64,000 nt of DNA, taken from positions 24,535,034 to 24,599,033 of the forward strand of contig OY754979.1 in the NCBI GenBank assembly GCA_963576475.1, in the 5' to 3' direction. Made by a program: the position numbers and the translations under genes. The number at the start of each line of letters is the position of its first letter. Position 1 is the first letter of the stretch. Of this stretch, positions 23,346 to 34,906 are shown in pieces. This DNA comes from Molanna angustata. Lineage: Eukaryota; Arthropoda; Insecta; Trichoptera; Molannidae. The notes under the pieces were generated by a model. That model did no database searches, was not told the origin of the DNA, and was given only the letters and a program-made list of their open reading frames with translations.

Positions 23346-23870
23346 ATAACTAAACTGGTGTGAATACTAGATAAACATAAACTGGTGTACAAACTACATC
23401 AGTTATTAAAAATGTGCAAGCATACGTACCCAACAATAATACAACAATTAATAATAGTCTTCATCGAATATATTTTACTGGCAACAAATATGTCAAAGGA
23501 GGCAACATAATGACACAAAAATATATTAAATTCGGTTAATTGGTTTTCCAACAAATGTTAGTTCGAATAATTTGCTTTCGGACAATTGTCATTCTGATAA
23601 CTGATTTTCGAAAAATTGTTATTCGTACAATTGCGCATTCGAACAATTGTGTTTCGAAGAATTTTCATGTAATCCTTTCTTCCGACCCCTCTACGACTCT
23701 CGATCTTCCACTTCTTGACAAACTGAAGGATGGTATATTTTTCACCTCTCAGAATATAACCGAATTACGACACTCTTGTCACTTGTTGGCTCCACGTAGT
23801 ACTTCAGTGTTACTGACCATGTCAGTCCACGATATTCTCAGCATTCTGTCTAACCCATCGGTTTAATTAA

Positions 23871-25889
23871 TGGTGAATATGATGGGTTAGACAGACATAT
23901 ACCTTCCTTTTTTGTTAAATGCATTAAGATTAAAATTAAGCTGTTTATAATTATAACTACCAAATATCTATGAAATACATTGGTTTCAACCACACTTAAA
24001 AGATAACAATAAACCTTAGATTATATATGATACAGATACCTAGTCAGCGCAATGAATGTATGCCAACTAAAACTACGCTGAAACAGACGAATTTCTAGTA
24101 TACGTACACCTACATAATACGTAGACCAACCGATCTACCGCCTCACACACACATGTAAAAAAAAACTTGGCATACATTTGAATTCGAAATTTGTACTACA
24201 TGCGGCTTCTGAACATTATAATTCTATACAATAAACCAATAAATACAATATTATTTACCTTCGTATTTTACTGCTGTCGTTTTCTTTTGTTACAGACCTA
24301 ATGGACACAGGGGACTACAACCAGTGACCCGACTACTTTCATTGTATTAAAACGTAGATTTATATAGATTCATTTGCATTATATAACATATTTTTCAACT
24401 GTTCAAAAACCAACATTTTTATACACCTGTCATGTAAATTTTGTATATAACCACTAGTCTCAGTCTTGTAGAGCATTATTCTGACGATGTGCCTAGCACG
24501 AATCGCGTCAATAATCTAATAAATACAATAGAACTGTTACCAAGTATTATCATATTTTTTTTTAACATATCAACATATATAATAATATTATTATGTAGTT
24601 ACATATATATGTAATTGTTTTTATCTATTGAGTTTTGTATCGAATTACAAATATAAAAATGCAGTTTGACATGTTTATGGTGATGAGATTAAAACAAAGG
24701 CTTTCTTTCCATAATACAATAAATAAAATGTGAAAAAATAATATCCGACATTCCATGACAGTTATTGCGTCCATTTTGTGTGGAAGCGCGCCAATTGGAG
24801 CATTTATATCGTTTAAAACGCATTAACAAACGCTTATTTAGTACCTACCATGAATGGACGCAGACATTATTTTTTTGGGCAAATAAAATGGTTTGACTAT
24901 TTTTTTAAATATTTATTAAATACGAGTTTAAGTTGTTGAGTTTCAAAAACGCAATCTGCTATATTTTTACGAGTACGAATCATCACTGTACCAAAATATT
25001 TTAAACAGATACATAGACTATTGAATTCCATCAAGTAAATCATTTCAATAGCCACAATATCTCAAGAATAAGGTTATTTTCTTGTCAAATCACGGTCTGC
25101 CTCTTCGATCTGCTGAACGTACCACACTAGCTATTCCCATTCATTCTACTGAATTTCGCAGTTCCTCTTTTGAAGTAGGTTGGTGTTAAGAGAATGCGAC
25201 GCTGGTTCGATTTTTTAAGTATTTGATTCGTAAAGATAGAAATTGCGAGGTATAATAGATATGCACTGCAATTGAACAAATTTAAACACCTCCAGTGACA
25301 CCAAAACAAGACAATGCACCTACCTTTGGACCAGGGTTGCTGGAAGGGCCTTCTTCTGCAGTGTGGGTAGCTTGATATGTCTCAGGTATGAAGACGGTAG
25401 TTCGAAGTCTCAGTGACAGTCAAACTTGTAGCGATTATATCGGCGGCGGCGAGTTAATAATAGCGAAACTTATTTTAAATATAGATTGCAATAATCTATA
25501 ATATATGCGGCAGCGACATTAACAGTGAAAAAAAGGTCTTTTTTCACAGCGGCGATGAGCGAAGCGAACACTTATTATATTTGTCGTCTATATGGACACC
25601 TGGCGGCCGAGTCGGCCGAGTCGGTGCATTGCTTACTCGAATGACACATAGAGGCACCCAAATAAGTCAAATGCAGTGATATTTTTATATTTAAAATTTA
25701 TAGCGTGAACATAGGTACAATCAGCAAGACTATGGAAAACCTTAAGTAATGATACTACGACGTCTCAATCGATTCAACTTTTTCAATCAATTCTTAACTG
25801 GCACCCCATATCTATCCTCCCTCCCCTCCCTCAACCTCTCTTTCCTTCCTTCCTTTGTTACTGTGAATTTACTCTTAATAATGTTACGA
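23871..25889. other. AT-rich DNA, no gene seen
   Basis: About 2 kb. A short inverted motif (aatgtatgccaa near 24055 and ttggcatacatt near 24167) may mark a small MITE. A ggcggcggcg-rich patch lies near 25442. No coding domain is recognised. Confidence 0.4.
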
Positions 25890-26065
25890 TAGGAAGATAG
25901 GAAGACCCAGGTTGCGATGACAGGACGAGGTGAGTAGGGATGCAGTACAGCTCTTAAGCATTACAAACTGGAGGACGGCAGCTGAGGACAGACGGGGTTG
26001 GAGGCAGAAGTTGAAGGAGGCCAAGGCTCGACTACTTGGGCTGTAGCGCCATCGAAGAAGAAGAT
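25890..26065 (+). mobile_element. RTE-like LINE, extreme 3' end of ORF
   Basis: The plus strand encodes IGRPRLR (stop) QDEVSRDAVQLL and TAAEDRRGWRQKLKEAKARL, then a stop and a (gaa)n tail. GRP.LRW.D.V..D and DR..W...L.EAK are the usual tail motifs of such LINEs. Confidence 0.7.
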
Positions 26066-26139
26066 GTATATTTTCTTTGTTCTTTTTCAGATTTCATTTT
26101 TTGGTTTATGTACATATATAATTCTGTCACTCTGTGATC

Positions 26140-26235
26140 TGGTTGGTTGGAAGAAATTGCCTAATGGCAATAAGCCCGCCAGTGTACATTATATTTGTTT
26201 ATATTATGTACAAAAAGTTACATAAATAAATAAAA
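26140..26235 (+). mobile_element. LINE 3' terminus (ttgcc-hairpin family)
   Basis: ggttggttggaagaaattgc, cctaatggcaataagcccgc, cagtgtacat, tacaaaaagttaca and (taaa)n. Clear plus-strand copy of the family tail. Confidence 0.8.
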
Positions 26236-27454
26236 AAAATCTATGTTAAAATTAACCGAACTATATGGTGAAAAAACATTTGTTTTTGTGCACACAGCCA
26301 AACAGTACAGTCATAAATAGATAATCATTTATTACTGATAACAAAGGTTTGGCTAAAATGCAGGTAGACAGTTCGGTTGTCATAATATTTTTTTCAGTGT
26401 AAAATATATATAGGTACCTATATTTTTCAAATATAATATGTCGCATTGTTATCCAATGATTATTATTGAATATCTACCTAACCAATAAAATATTTGATCC
26501 TCTACCTATAAAATGTTTTATCAGACCCCATACCATCATGTTATTTTCCTATTTGGGGTAGGGAGAGAGAACCGAACGCCAGCATTGTCCCATACACGCT
26601 GTCTATTATTCTTATTTCTAACATATCCATCCTTCAAAATACTATTCATTTGACCGTACCAACTTTTCCTCGTTTTGTCATCAAAAACACCAATGAATAC
26701 AATATTTTTTAGTAACGTGAATACATCACAGGTTGCAGTTAAGATATAAATATTGACTATGATCCGTCCTTATTGCATATCGGGCCTTTTACATCCAAAT
26801 GTCCATCGATATTTATTTTACAATTAATAATGCCCTACCTACCTCAGATTTTTTTTTAAATAAATAAATTTATTTATTGTTTCATATTAAATAAATAAAT
26901 ACATAAATCTAAAGTAATAAAGCAATCAATATGTTAGTGTGTGTGTGTGTGTGTTTGTCTCACGCCTTTTGAAAAACCAAGAGCATCTAAAAATCTAATT
27001 TATGTGCGAACGTGTACCAGTATACCTGATGCAGTGTCACGCTAAAAATAATGCGATTAAAATGCTGAATTTTAAAGATATTTCAATAATTATTTTTTTC
27101 ATACAAAATTTTCCAAGTCATATCTGTCAAAAAAGTGTACATTTTGCACGCAAATATCTGTTAGTTTAAAAGTTAGAAGGCATCGAACAAACCAATGTAG
27201 GTACCTACATATTCAAAAAATGTCTCCATAACATTTGATATTTTTCACATGTTGGAACATGGTTACTATGGTAACGGACACATTCAGATATTCAAATAAA
27301 ATTTGTTATAAATCGAATTCGAATTAATTTAGAACATCATTGTAGGTAGGTACCTACATACCTAATACTTACTACTTAAAAACCAAGAATATACTGATTT
27401 TGTATAGGAAAATTTTTAAACTATTTTAGGTTAACTACAATACACATTCAATAT
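26236..27454. other. AT-rich DNA, no gene seen
   Basis: Holds a (gt)n run at about 26937-26955 and a gtaggtaggtacctac microsatellite at about 27345. No coding region is recognised. Confidence 0.4.
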
Positions 27455-28010
27455 ACCTACAAACTATTTCCTATAGTGAAATTCTTCTTTTTTCTATGCA
27501 GACCTTTGGGTGATTTTTTCTACAAACTATTTCTTGGGGTTTAAATCTTCTTCCTCTTCTTTTGTGAAGTCATTTGGGACAGTTCATAAATAAACTATTA
27601 CCTATAGTCTAATTTTTCTTTTTCTTAATTTATGTAGACCTTGGGTGAGTTTTTATACAAACTATTTCCTATAGTCTAATTCGTCTTCTTCTTCCTTTAT
27701 GTAGACCTTTTGGTTAGTTTTTAAACAACCTATCCTTTAGTCTAATTCTTCGTTTTCTTATTTTATGTAGATGTTGGGTGAATTTTATATAAAATATTTC
27801 CTATAGTTCAATTCATCTTCTTTTATGAAGACATTTTGGTCAGTTTTTTATATAATACATTTCCTAGTGTGTAATTCTTCTATTTCATCTTCTATGTAGA
27901 CCATTGGGTCAGTTTTTATTACAAACTATTTGTTATAGTTTTATACTTCTACTTCTTTTTTTATTTAGTCTTTTGGATTAGTTTTATGTCTAATAGTCTA
28001 TTGTAACGAA
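27455..28010. repeat. Degenerate minisatellite, period about 66 bp
   Basis: About eight imperfect units. Starts marked by acaaactatttcctatag-like motifs lie near 27460, 27522, 27590, 27656, 27722, 27788, 27852 and 27921. Each unit also has a tc-rich cttcttcttc part and a tatgtagacctttgg part. Spacing is 62-69 bp. Stops occur in all frames. Confidence 0.75.
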
Positions 28011-28720
28011 ATATTATAAACAACATGCATACTTGATGAAAATACATAAAAACGAATGGGATGTGACCAACACTAGAATCTTCTCATTACTTTTGTTCAA
28101 TCAAATTTACACCATTTATTATATCATCATATATTGCTTAATTTTCAATAACTACACATTTCATTTTGATGACAATATATAAAAAATCGGGGTTGTGGCC
28201 ATTGCTGGATCATATTAAAAACTATTTAACATAGCTTAAGTCTTCTTCTTCTGTAATGTAGACTTATGTGTCAGTTTTAAGTCTATCAGTTTTATTGTGC
28301 AAAACTATAATAAACTATATGCACACTTGACGAAAAATATAAAAACGAATGGGATGGGACCAACACTAGAATATTTTCAGTACTTTTATTTAATCAATTT
28401 TTAAACCATTTCCCATCATCCAAAATTACTAAATATTTAAAACACATTATTTGCGTTCGATGACAATATATAAAAATAGGCGTTGTGGCCAAATACAAAC
28501 TCTTTACGACGTTGTCTTTTTATAATAAGTCATATTTAAAATCATTTCCCATAGTCCATGCGTGCAGAAATTGTATGTGCTTATATATAAAAGCAAATGG
28601 ATTGTGGCCATCACATTAAGATTTTACACCGCTTAAACTCAATTAAATTTCAAACTACTTTTCATACTACGGTTAAAAAAAATTATGTGTGACAATATTA
28701 TGTAGGTATATTAACGATTG
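28011..28720. repeat. Higher-order repeat related to R570
   Basis: A block with acttgatgaaaatacataaa, acgaatgggatg and accaacactagaat recurs after about 297 bp (near 28035 and 28332). Further partial blocks contain gacaatatataaaaa and gttgtggcc. The acgaatggg-ttgtggccaacact string is the start of repeat R570 at 60402, so these are diverged relatives in tandem. Confidence 0.6.
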
Positions 28721-29645
28721 CTTATTCCTTCACTAATTTACATTCTTGGCCAACGGCGGGACATAAAAGCTAGTAATACATATTAATACAATACTACATA
28801 TATGCAACACATATGCACTGCCTCAAAATATTAGTTAAATTTACAAACTAGGATGCCTTAATTGTATGTATAAAATTATTATATATCGCCTTTTAAAACA
28901 AACTCATACCTTATACCTTGATAATGCCAAGACGCCTCGGCGAAAATATTCAGTCGCAATAAAATTTCGGTAGAAAATCGTTCTTATTCAGTGCAAGAAT
29001 AATCGTGAAATTTTGTTTTAAACAATAAAAAATCTCTATATATTTCAAAATCCCAAGAATGAGAATTTTCAGTTTGTTAAAATTTCAGTTTGTTAGAATT
29101 TTCAGTTTGTTTCAGTTAGTTGGATCACAAATTTCCCGTCTGTGGCTTTAGCTAATCTGTATTATTTAGGAATGAGCATTCGTGTGTACCTACGATTGAT
29201 AGGTATAATAATTAAATCCTCGGACCGGGGCAGGGGGTTAACTGTTTTGGCGGGTTATTAACAGTGTCAGAGTTCTCTCGCTCTCTCCCTCAAGTTATTG
29301 GAAGTTACTTGTGTGGAAAGCGATTGAATTATTTGAAAGTTCACCGTGGACCCACTGCTGGCAGAGAGTCTATACCCATCAATAGCACTTCCGTCCATTA
29401 TCCAACGATGCCTATATTGACATTATCCCCAACCCAATCGTAAACTTGCCTTTCTCTTTACTCAACTTCCTACTCTTGTCACTATATACCAGACAATTAC
29501 ACAGAGTTATAAGGAGCAATCGAAAGCCAACCTACCTACTTTGACAACGCCGGGATACATCAACGTTTCGTTGACGACTGTCGAAAATCGTTTGAGACAC
29601 GAAAATTTTTACTTTCGACAAATTTATTTAGGTATTAATATTAAA
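28721..29645. other. No gene seen
   Basis: Includes a small tandem patch (atttcagtttgtt, three times near 29060-29115). No gene is recognised. Confidence 0.4.
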
Positions 29646-30205
29646 TTTTTCCCTCATGTATTTTCCTCGATCTCCTTGACTTTGTCTCCCTGTAAGGCTA
29701 TCGCGATATCGTCGGCGTAGATTGATTGGCATTCGCATTCACCGGTTGGTCGTCTGTATAGATATTGTATAATATTGGTGCTAGTACGCTTGCTTGGGGT
29801 AGCCCATTCCTTTACGAAATAGTGCTTATTCTTCAATAGTGTGCATATGAAAGATGCAAGTCTTAGATCTTTGGTTTAGTGTTCAATTTTTCTCATCGAA
29901 ATTCGATGGTTCACCGTTTCGTATGCCGCCGTGAGTTCGACGATAGCGACTCCAGTTTTTTTTCATGTTTTTGAGAAACATTTTCGATGTGTTGTGCGAG
30001 GTTTAATCCTTGTCCGCAACACAATTTCCCAGGTCTAAACTCTGCCTGCTGACATAAAATGTTATCATCTATATGTCTCGATATTCGATTGAGAATCATT
30101 CTTTCCATAATTTTGTTGGTATGGCAGAATAGATACTGGGCGAAAACTCACAGGCTCATTAGGATCCTTTCCCGGTTTTAGTAAGACGACTTCTTTCGTC
30201 TTTCT
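29646..30205 (-). mobile_element. Jockey/CR1-like LINE, reverse transcriptase core (decayed)
   Basis: The minus strand reads KEVVLLKPGKDPNEPVSFRP and VSILPY, then ERMILNRISRHIDDNILCQQ, AEFRPGKLCCGQGLNL and AQHIEN, and (after a gap and frame changes) QSIYADDIAIALQGDKV. These are RT motifs: the LI.KPGK block, the ..NRI......Q.GFRPG block and the catalytic YADD. This is the only place in the window where the RT active-site motif is visible. The middle of the domain is deleted and stops are present. Confidence 0.85.
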
Positions 30206-30370
30206 CCAAATTATTAATCATATTATATTAATCAATTGAATGTATATATTTTAATATGAGGAGAAGAGAAGCGTCGAATAGTTGAGCAACAGTGTCATCC
30301 TTGAAAAGGTGAAGCTGCATCAACGACTTGCATCTTTCAACATCATGATGCACTAGGTAAAAAATACACA

Positions 30371-30557
30371 CTGGGGAGCAAGTCCCGTCAAATGGTGGTA
30401 ACAAAACCCTAATGATTACCTATATCATGGATATAATTATCTTATCGAGTTCTATAATATTTATGGATATTATAGAACTCCATCATAAGATAATTATATC
30501 CATGATATGGGTTATCATGAAGGTTTTGTTCCCAAAGTTTGACAGGACTTGCCCCAT
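30371..30557. mobile_element. Hairpin MITE, family P
   Basis: The ends are ctggggagcaagtcccgtca and the complement gacaggacttgcccc. The arms include atatcatggatataattatc and its complement gataattatatccatgatat around a centre at ttatggatatta. The whole element folds into one long hairpin. There is no ORF. Confidence 0.85.
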
Positions 30558-30897
30558 GTATCACATCGACGAAAACGAAATTCGCTTTCGTCAACTAAAC
30601 CTACGATAATACCGTAAAAAACTGTGTCTCAATTGAATAATTTAATAGAATTTGTAAGCAATAGTTTAGTTAAAGTAAACAGCACTTATTATTAGTTGTA
30701 GGTATAGGTAACTATGTATACCTACCCAAGAAGATTTTCATCAAAAACTAATCAACTTGAGGAAATACCGTTATAAATAATAATACAATAGGTAATATTT
30801 TCCATTTAATAAATGCGTAAATACTTACTAAAGGAAACACTTCTAGCAAAATTACAGAATACATTATTGTCTAAGAGATAGCAACATCAAAAAACAA
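30558..30897. other. No gene seen
   Basis: AT-rich DNA with a taggtataggta patch; nothing recognised. Confidence 0.35.
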
Positions 30898-31597
30898 TTC
30901 ATTTTTTAATGGCTGTTTTTTTTATATTCCCTTCCTTATTTAATATAAGTATCCTTAACATATAATAATGGAATATGTAAGTCTGAACATATAATATATA
31001 ATCCTTAACATATAATCTTTAACGTAATCCTTTTAACATAATTCTTATAATATTATCCTTTACTTATATAATAATGGAATAGGTACCTGGGAGTGGTTAC
31101 GTTTACTAGTGCGCATCCTTTCTATAGGTGATATCTGAATGAATGAATAATGAATGAATGAATGAATAATATATTTCCAACAGTATAAATACTACAAAGG
31201 AACAAAATACAATTTAATTTATACCTAATTACAATTTTACAATAATTTTTTTCCACACATTTGGAAATCTTTGTTAGTAATTTTTATGCTCTTATACCAT
31301 CATCAATCTGATTACAATGAGACTTGGTTATTTGTTCAGCACACACCCAGGAAGATTTCTAAAAAAATTCTCCTTTTTTTATAACAGTAAGTAAATATTT
31401 CACAAACAGGTGGATTTTATAGGAAGAAAATAACATTCAAGTACAAATTATATTGAAATAATGTTAAAATCTGCAATTTTCACCTATACAGAGGATGCGC
31501 ACTGGTAAACGCAACCACTCCCAGGTGCCAGAATTACCTTCTTCATACCTATATTCAATATGTAAGAAAATATAAAAAAAACAGCCATTAAAAATGA
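30898..31597. mobile_element. Palindromic TIR element (two inverted arms)
   Basis: The left arm has cattttttaatggctg, cctgggagtggttacgttta and gtgcgcatcctttctatagg. The right arm carries the complement (cctatacagaggatgcgcac, ggtaaacgcaaccactccca, cagccattaaaaatg). The arms are about 150-230 bp. The left arm has an insertion of tccttaacatataat-type repeats, and a (gaat)n run starts near 31138. No transposase and no firm target duplication. Confidence 0.7.
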
Positions 31598-32344
31598 TTC
31601 ATCTCTCGGTCTCATCGCAATAATTTGATTTGGGCAGTGAATAATGACAAAAAAACGTATGTAAATAGAGCCATCACAGTTAAAATGAGATACCTACTTT
31701 AAATGCGCAACCAATATCCCTCTGTCCTGTCCTCCTAGTCTTTCTTCTCTCATTTCTCTTCCCTTCCCTAGTTGTTGTATATGTGTGTATATATGTGTAC
31801 TTATGTATATATGTATGTGTGTGTGATGGTGTGTATGAGTGTGTGTGTGAGGGTGTGTATGAAGGTGTGTGTATGAATTATTTTTGGCTTGTAAACTGTT
31901 ATTTGTTTTTATATTATGTTGATGGAATGCTTTTTTTGGCTCTAATATTGTAAAAATAATATTGCATCATTAAATGAGCTGTAGCTTCCCAAAGAAAATA
32001 AATAAATAAATTAATTTGTTTACTTATATTTTTTTTTAAGCTATAAAATCTCTTTCTCAGGAAGTTTTCTCAGAAAATGTCTCCAGTCTCCAGTAAGCTC
32101 TCCTGTGATGCCGATTATTATTTAGAATTATATATCACACCATACCATACCATCACACTGTACCGGATTTCTTATTCCTCTCCTCTTATTCTCCTTATCC
32201 TTTTGTTTTCCTATCAATGCTATGAACTGTTATTATATTCAATATTTTTTTATCTTATTTCTTCTTTTTTTGCTTTTCTTTTGTTATCTCTATGTTATTT
32301 TTGTAATGTCATAATCTTATTGTCATAGTACAAATTGTATTGTA
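31598..32344. other. TG-rich patch and AT-rich DNA
   Basis: A degenerate (tg)n/(tatg)n stretch lies at about 31775-31880. An 83-codon frame at 32077-32328 is leucine/tyrosine/phenylalanine-rich, unrecognised and probably spurious. Confidence 0.45.
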
Positions 32345-32445
32345 TATTAGCATCAACTCTGGTTGGTTGGAACAAATTGCCGTATGGCAATAAACCTGCC
32401 AGTGTGCAAATTATATGTAGGTACAAGAAGTTACAAATAAAAGTT
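32345..32445 (+). mobile_element. LINE 3' terminus (ttgcc-hairpin family)
   Basis: ctggttggttggaacaaatt, gccgtatggcaataaacctg, ccagtgtgca, tacaagaagttacaaataaa. Plus-strand copy of the family tail. Confidence 0.8.
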
Positions 32446-33215
32446 TATAAGATTGAGGATTCTATGGAGATCGCGATACCACTTCCACGCCGGTGACGTT
32501 ATAGAACCCATTGGTCCTGTTCACCCCCAACGTCGGACAACACAAAGTATCCACTATCCATCGGGTTCAGAGAGAATCCAACCTCAAACGGCGGGGCAAC
32601 CGCTCAAGATCGGCAGCAGGGGCAAGCCCCTAGCACAACCGATCGAACGGAAGGGCTTGTCCCCGCCCCCCTCGGTCCTCGTGTTGGCGTCCGAAAGCTT
32701 GGCGGGCTAACACCGGGGGCATCCGACGCAATCATCACCTGTCAGATTTGACGTCACAATTGTCAACACAGGATGTCTGACCCGACGTCTGCGCCGGCGG
32801 TGTGCCCGAACCAAACAACACTCGCCACAGTTGACGAGTCACTGCCGAGCGAGACTAAAAGCGTTTGTCCTGCTCTTCTCTAAGTGAGAATTGACGAGGG
32901 CACAACAGCGTCGGCCGCCCACCCCCGCCTTTACTGCTTAGAGGCCCTTGGAGCCGCAGGTGCTGTAGTAGCTACGTGGAGATGAAGAGGCTGACAGAGG
33001 ACAGGGCGGAGTGGAGGAAAAGAGAGGCAGCCATAGCTGTTGCAAACCAATCCCAGGATTGAAACTGATAAGAAGATTGAGGACCATAGAGGGGTCAGTA
33101 AGAAGCAGCTATCCTGGCTCCGAAATATTTCGAAACGAATCGAAATGAGTTTCGCGCCGCACAGGACAGCGAGAGATCAACGTCAGTGGACCCGACAGGA
33201 TACATGAAAAAGAAA
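32446..33215 (+). mobile_element. GC-rich decayed LINE fragments
   Basis: At least two C-terminal LINE signatures occur. RLTEDRAEWRKREAAIAVAN lies near 32985-33050. KIEDHRGVSKKQLSWLRNIS and RTARDQRQW lie at about 33072-33205. The first resembles the DRAEWR...AN tail and the second the KIE..RG...K..SWL+N..  ..A.D+..W tail of RTE-like elements. The preceding 32450-32980 is GC-rich with an 85-codon open frame that I do not recognise; it may be older LINE coding sequence. Confidence 0.55.
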
Positions 33216-33767
33216 AAGAATATAGATTATTTAAATGTACTTAATAAAAAAAGCATTTCCTAAAATAAACAAAGCTTGTGCTAAAGCTGAATTAAATCGT
33301 TCAAGGTGATACCATTCTACCATCGACTCATCTAAAATTCATTAATTCAAATATCATTAAAAATATTTTAAACGCGAAAGCCAAAAAAAAAATATTGTAT
33401 TGAATTAATTTTATGAATTATAACGAGGCTTTTTCATTTACAATTATTTTTTATTGCTAACTTTTCCCTTTCCGTTATAATTTCCATAATCTTGCTCCAC
33501 AATCCTCTATCTATAACCCCCCGAACCTAGTTTTGCTATAAATATTAAAATGTTATCTGACTTCTACGCCTGATTTCTGATACCTGTATATCTTATGAGA
33601 TAAACGATTTTTTTCCTCTTCGTGAAAAGCCTATAACAAAAGCCAGCTGTTATCAGTTGAAGATTTCTTTCTTGTTAAACATGGTTCAGAATAGATATCT
33701 CACATTGAATACGTCTTACTTGATTTCTACGAAAATTCGGAAATTCAAACACAGAATACTTTTTTTA
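33216..33767. other. No gene seen
   Basis: AT-rich DNA; nothing recognised. Confidence 0.4.
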
Positions 33768-33925
33768 CTCCTCACTAACCAAAAGGGGGTTAGTAGGGAG
33801 TTATGAATTCGCATTTTTTAATGTTATTTTTTTATGCAGATCAACAAGTATCATGCTGAGATTGTATTCTGAAAGTTTCATCACAATGTATATATTGTAG
33901 GTATATGTGTGTGTGTGTGCTATAC
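33768..33925 (-). repeat. Dispersed repeat R570, 3' end
   Basis: Reverse-complement copy: tactcctcactaaccaaaag, ggagttatgaattcgcattt, atcatgctgagattgtattc, gaaagtttcatcacaatgta. Ends in a (gt)n run where R570 has its CA tract. Confidence 0.7.
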
Positions 33926-33961
33926 CTAAGCTATATACGGCCATAGATTTTTACTATAATA

Positions 33962-34906
33962 TAGGGTAGACTGGGTACGGTTGAAACAATTTAGCTTATA
34001 TCGTCCATTGCATTGTCATTAATAAACCGACAGATGATGGATATATGCTAAATACAAGAGTGTATATCTGTCCTCTATTAGGCAGTTCCATTTTAGTACC
34101 TGATGTATTATTTTTAATATAAAATCATATTTAAAAAAAAGGATTTGTTTCAACCGTCCCCATACCGGGGGCGGTTGAACCAGTTATTGGGGTCATTTGA
34201 AACACATACAAATAATACAAAATAATATTATAACATGTTATATTTATTATTTATTTCAATTCTAGTACTAATTATGGCACCGATTACTATGGCTATTTTT
34301 ACGACCGGAATTGGCGGGAAAAGCGTTTTTCCGCCAAAAAGTGTCTATTTACACGGCAAATTTTCTGACGTCGTCTATGTTTTTAGGTCATTTATAACCA
34401 TAGAAAGCGCAGATAAATCAAGTTACAAAAATATTTACCTTTGTCATTTTTTTCAATGGTCATAAATGCATCATGGAAACCAACTTGAAGAAAAAATAAA
34501 TAATATTGGCATCTTATTACATTTACTTAATTTTATAAATCATTTTTTCATCGAGATCTACTATTATAACAAAGTATAAACAAAGGTAAATATTTTTATA
34601 ACTTGATTTATCTGCGTTTTCTATGGGTATGGAAAGAATGATAAGAATTTATCTATGGTTGAGTCGTAAAAATATCCCTAGCCTATTTTTAAACAAAACA
34701 AACAAAATTTAGTAAAAAAAATCTGAAAAAATTAAAATAAAATATTTCTATAAAAAAATTATACATTATACATTATTATTTATTTAATTAAAATAAATAT
34801 TTTTATTTTACATAGACAGTTATAAATTTACCTTACCACGCACGGTTCGAGAGATATTAACTCGGTTTCAAACGTCCTTTGTTTCAACCGTACCCAGTCT
34901 ACCCTA
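33962..34906. mobile_element. TIR element with TA target duplication (nested in the hAT MITE)
   Basis: The body is 33964-34904 (941 bp). The left end gggtagactgggtacggttg, continuing aaacaa, is an exact complement of the right end ttgtttcaaccgtacccagt plus ctaccc. TA is found on both sides, and the undisturbed site atatactagatg survives in the sister copy at 23046. A TA duplication fits Tc1/mariner-type or related elements. The only notable frame (34235-34465, 76 codons) is not recognised, so the element looks non-autonomous. A gggcggttgaaccag motif near 34168 echoes the terminal sequence. Confidence 0.85.
34398..34626. repeat. Inner inverted repeat, 45-bp arms
   Basis: ccatagaaagcgcagataaa, tcaagttac and tatttacctttg on the left are matched by caaaggtaaata, gtaacttgattt-like and tctgcgttttctatgg on the right. 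Possibly a third, older MITE inside the TA element; I find no duplication at its borders. Confidence 0.55.

Larger units (their letters stand above)
22832..23684. mobile_element. Foldback/Mutator-like non-autonomous element, 10-bp target duplication
   Basis: The element is 22842-23674 (833 bp), flanked by ctttcttccg at 22832-22841 and 23675-23684. Its ends are inverted. The left end is gtgacaggaaaattattcga and the complement of the right end is gattacatgaaaattcttcg. The similarity continues through gttcgaatgcgcaatt-type motifs for about 130 bp. Each arm is built from degenerate 15-bp units with the core aattnttcgaa (about nine per arm). Arms made of short subterminal repeats with a 9-10 bp duplication are known from Foldback elements of the Mutator group. 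No transposase is encoded. Confidence 0.8.
22695..23870 (-). mobile_element. LINE (RTE/Jockey-like) 3' end, split by Foldback-like element
   Basis: On the minus strand the right part (23870-23675) reads LDRMLRISWTD, GEKYTILQFVKKWKI and ESRRGVGRK. The left part (22841-22695) continues with SENAIRSAEELFCTNQDREA and VVVNVGRPDI. Joined across the insertion they give the usual order RRMLRI..TD, EKY.LLQ...KGKIE..RGVGR, SAEELF..A.DRE....VANV. The plus-strand copy at 48385-48905 shows the uninterrupted arrangement. Frame breaks make it a pseudogene. Confidence 0.8.

Noticed and set aside
27455..28010. CRISPR-like array
   Set aside because: Unit spacing and sequence vary throughout, without constant repeats and unique spacers, and the DNA is eukaryotic.
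32077..32328. 83-codon frame with hydrophobic stretches as a membrane protein
   Set aside because: Leucine, phenylalanine and tyrosine runs come from T-rich DNA; no start context or homology signal.
34235..34465. 76-codon frame as transposase of the TA element
   Set aside because: No DDE-type or helix-turn-helix motif, and it overlaps an inner inverted repeat.
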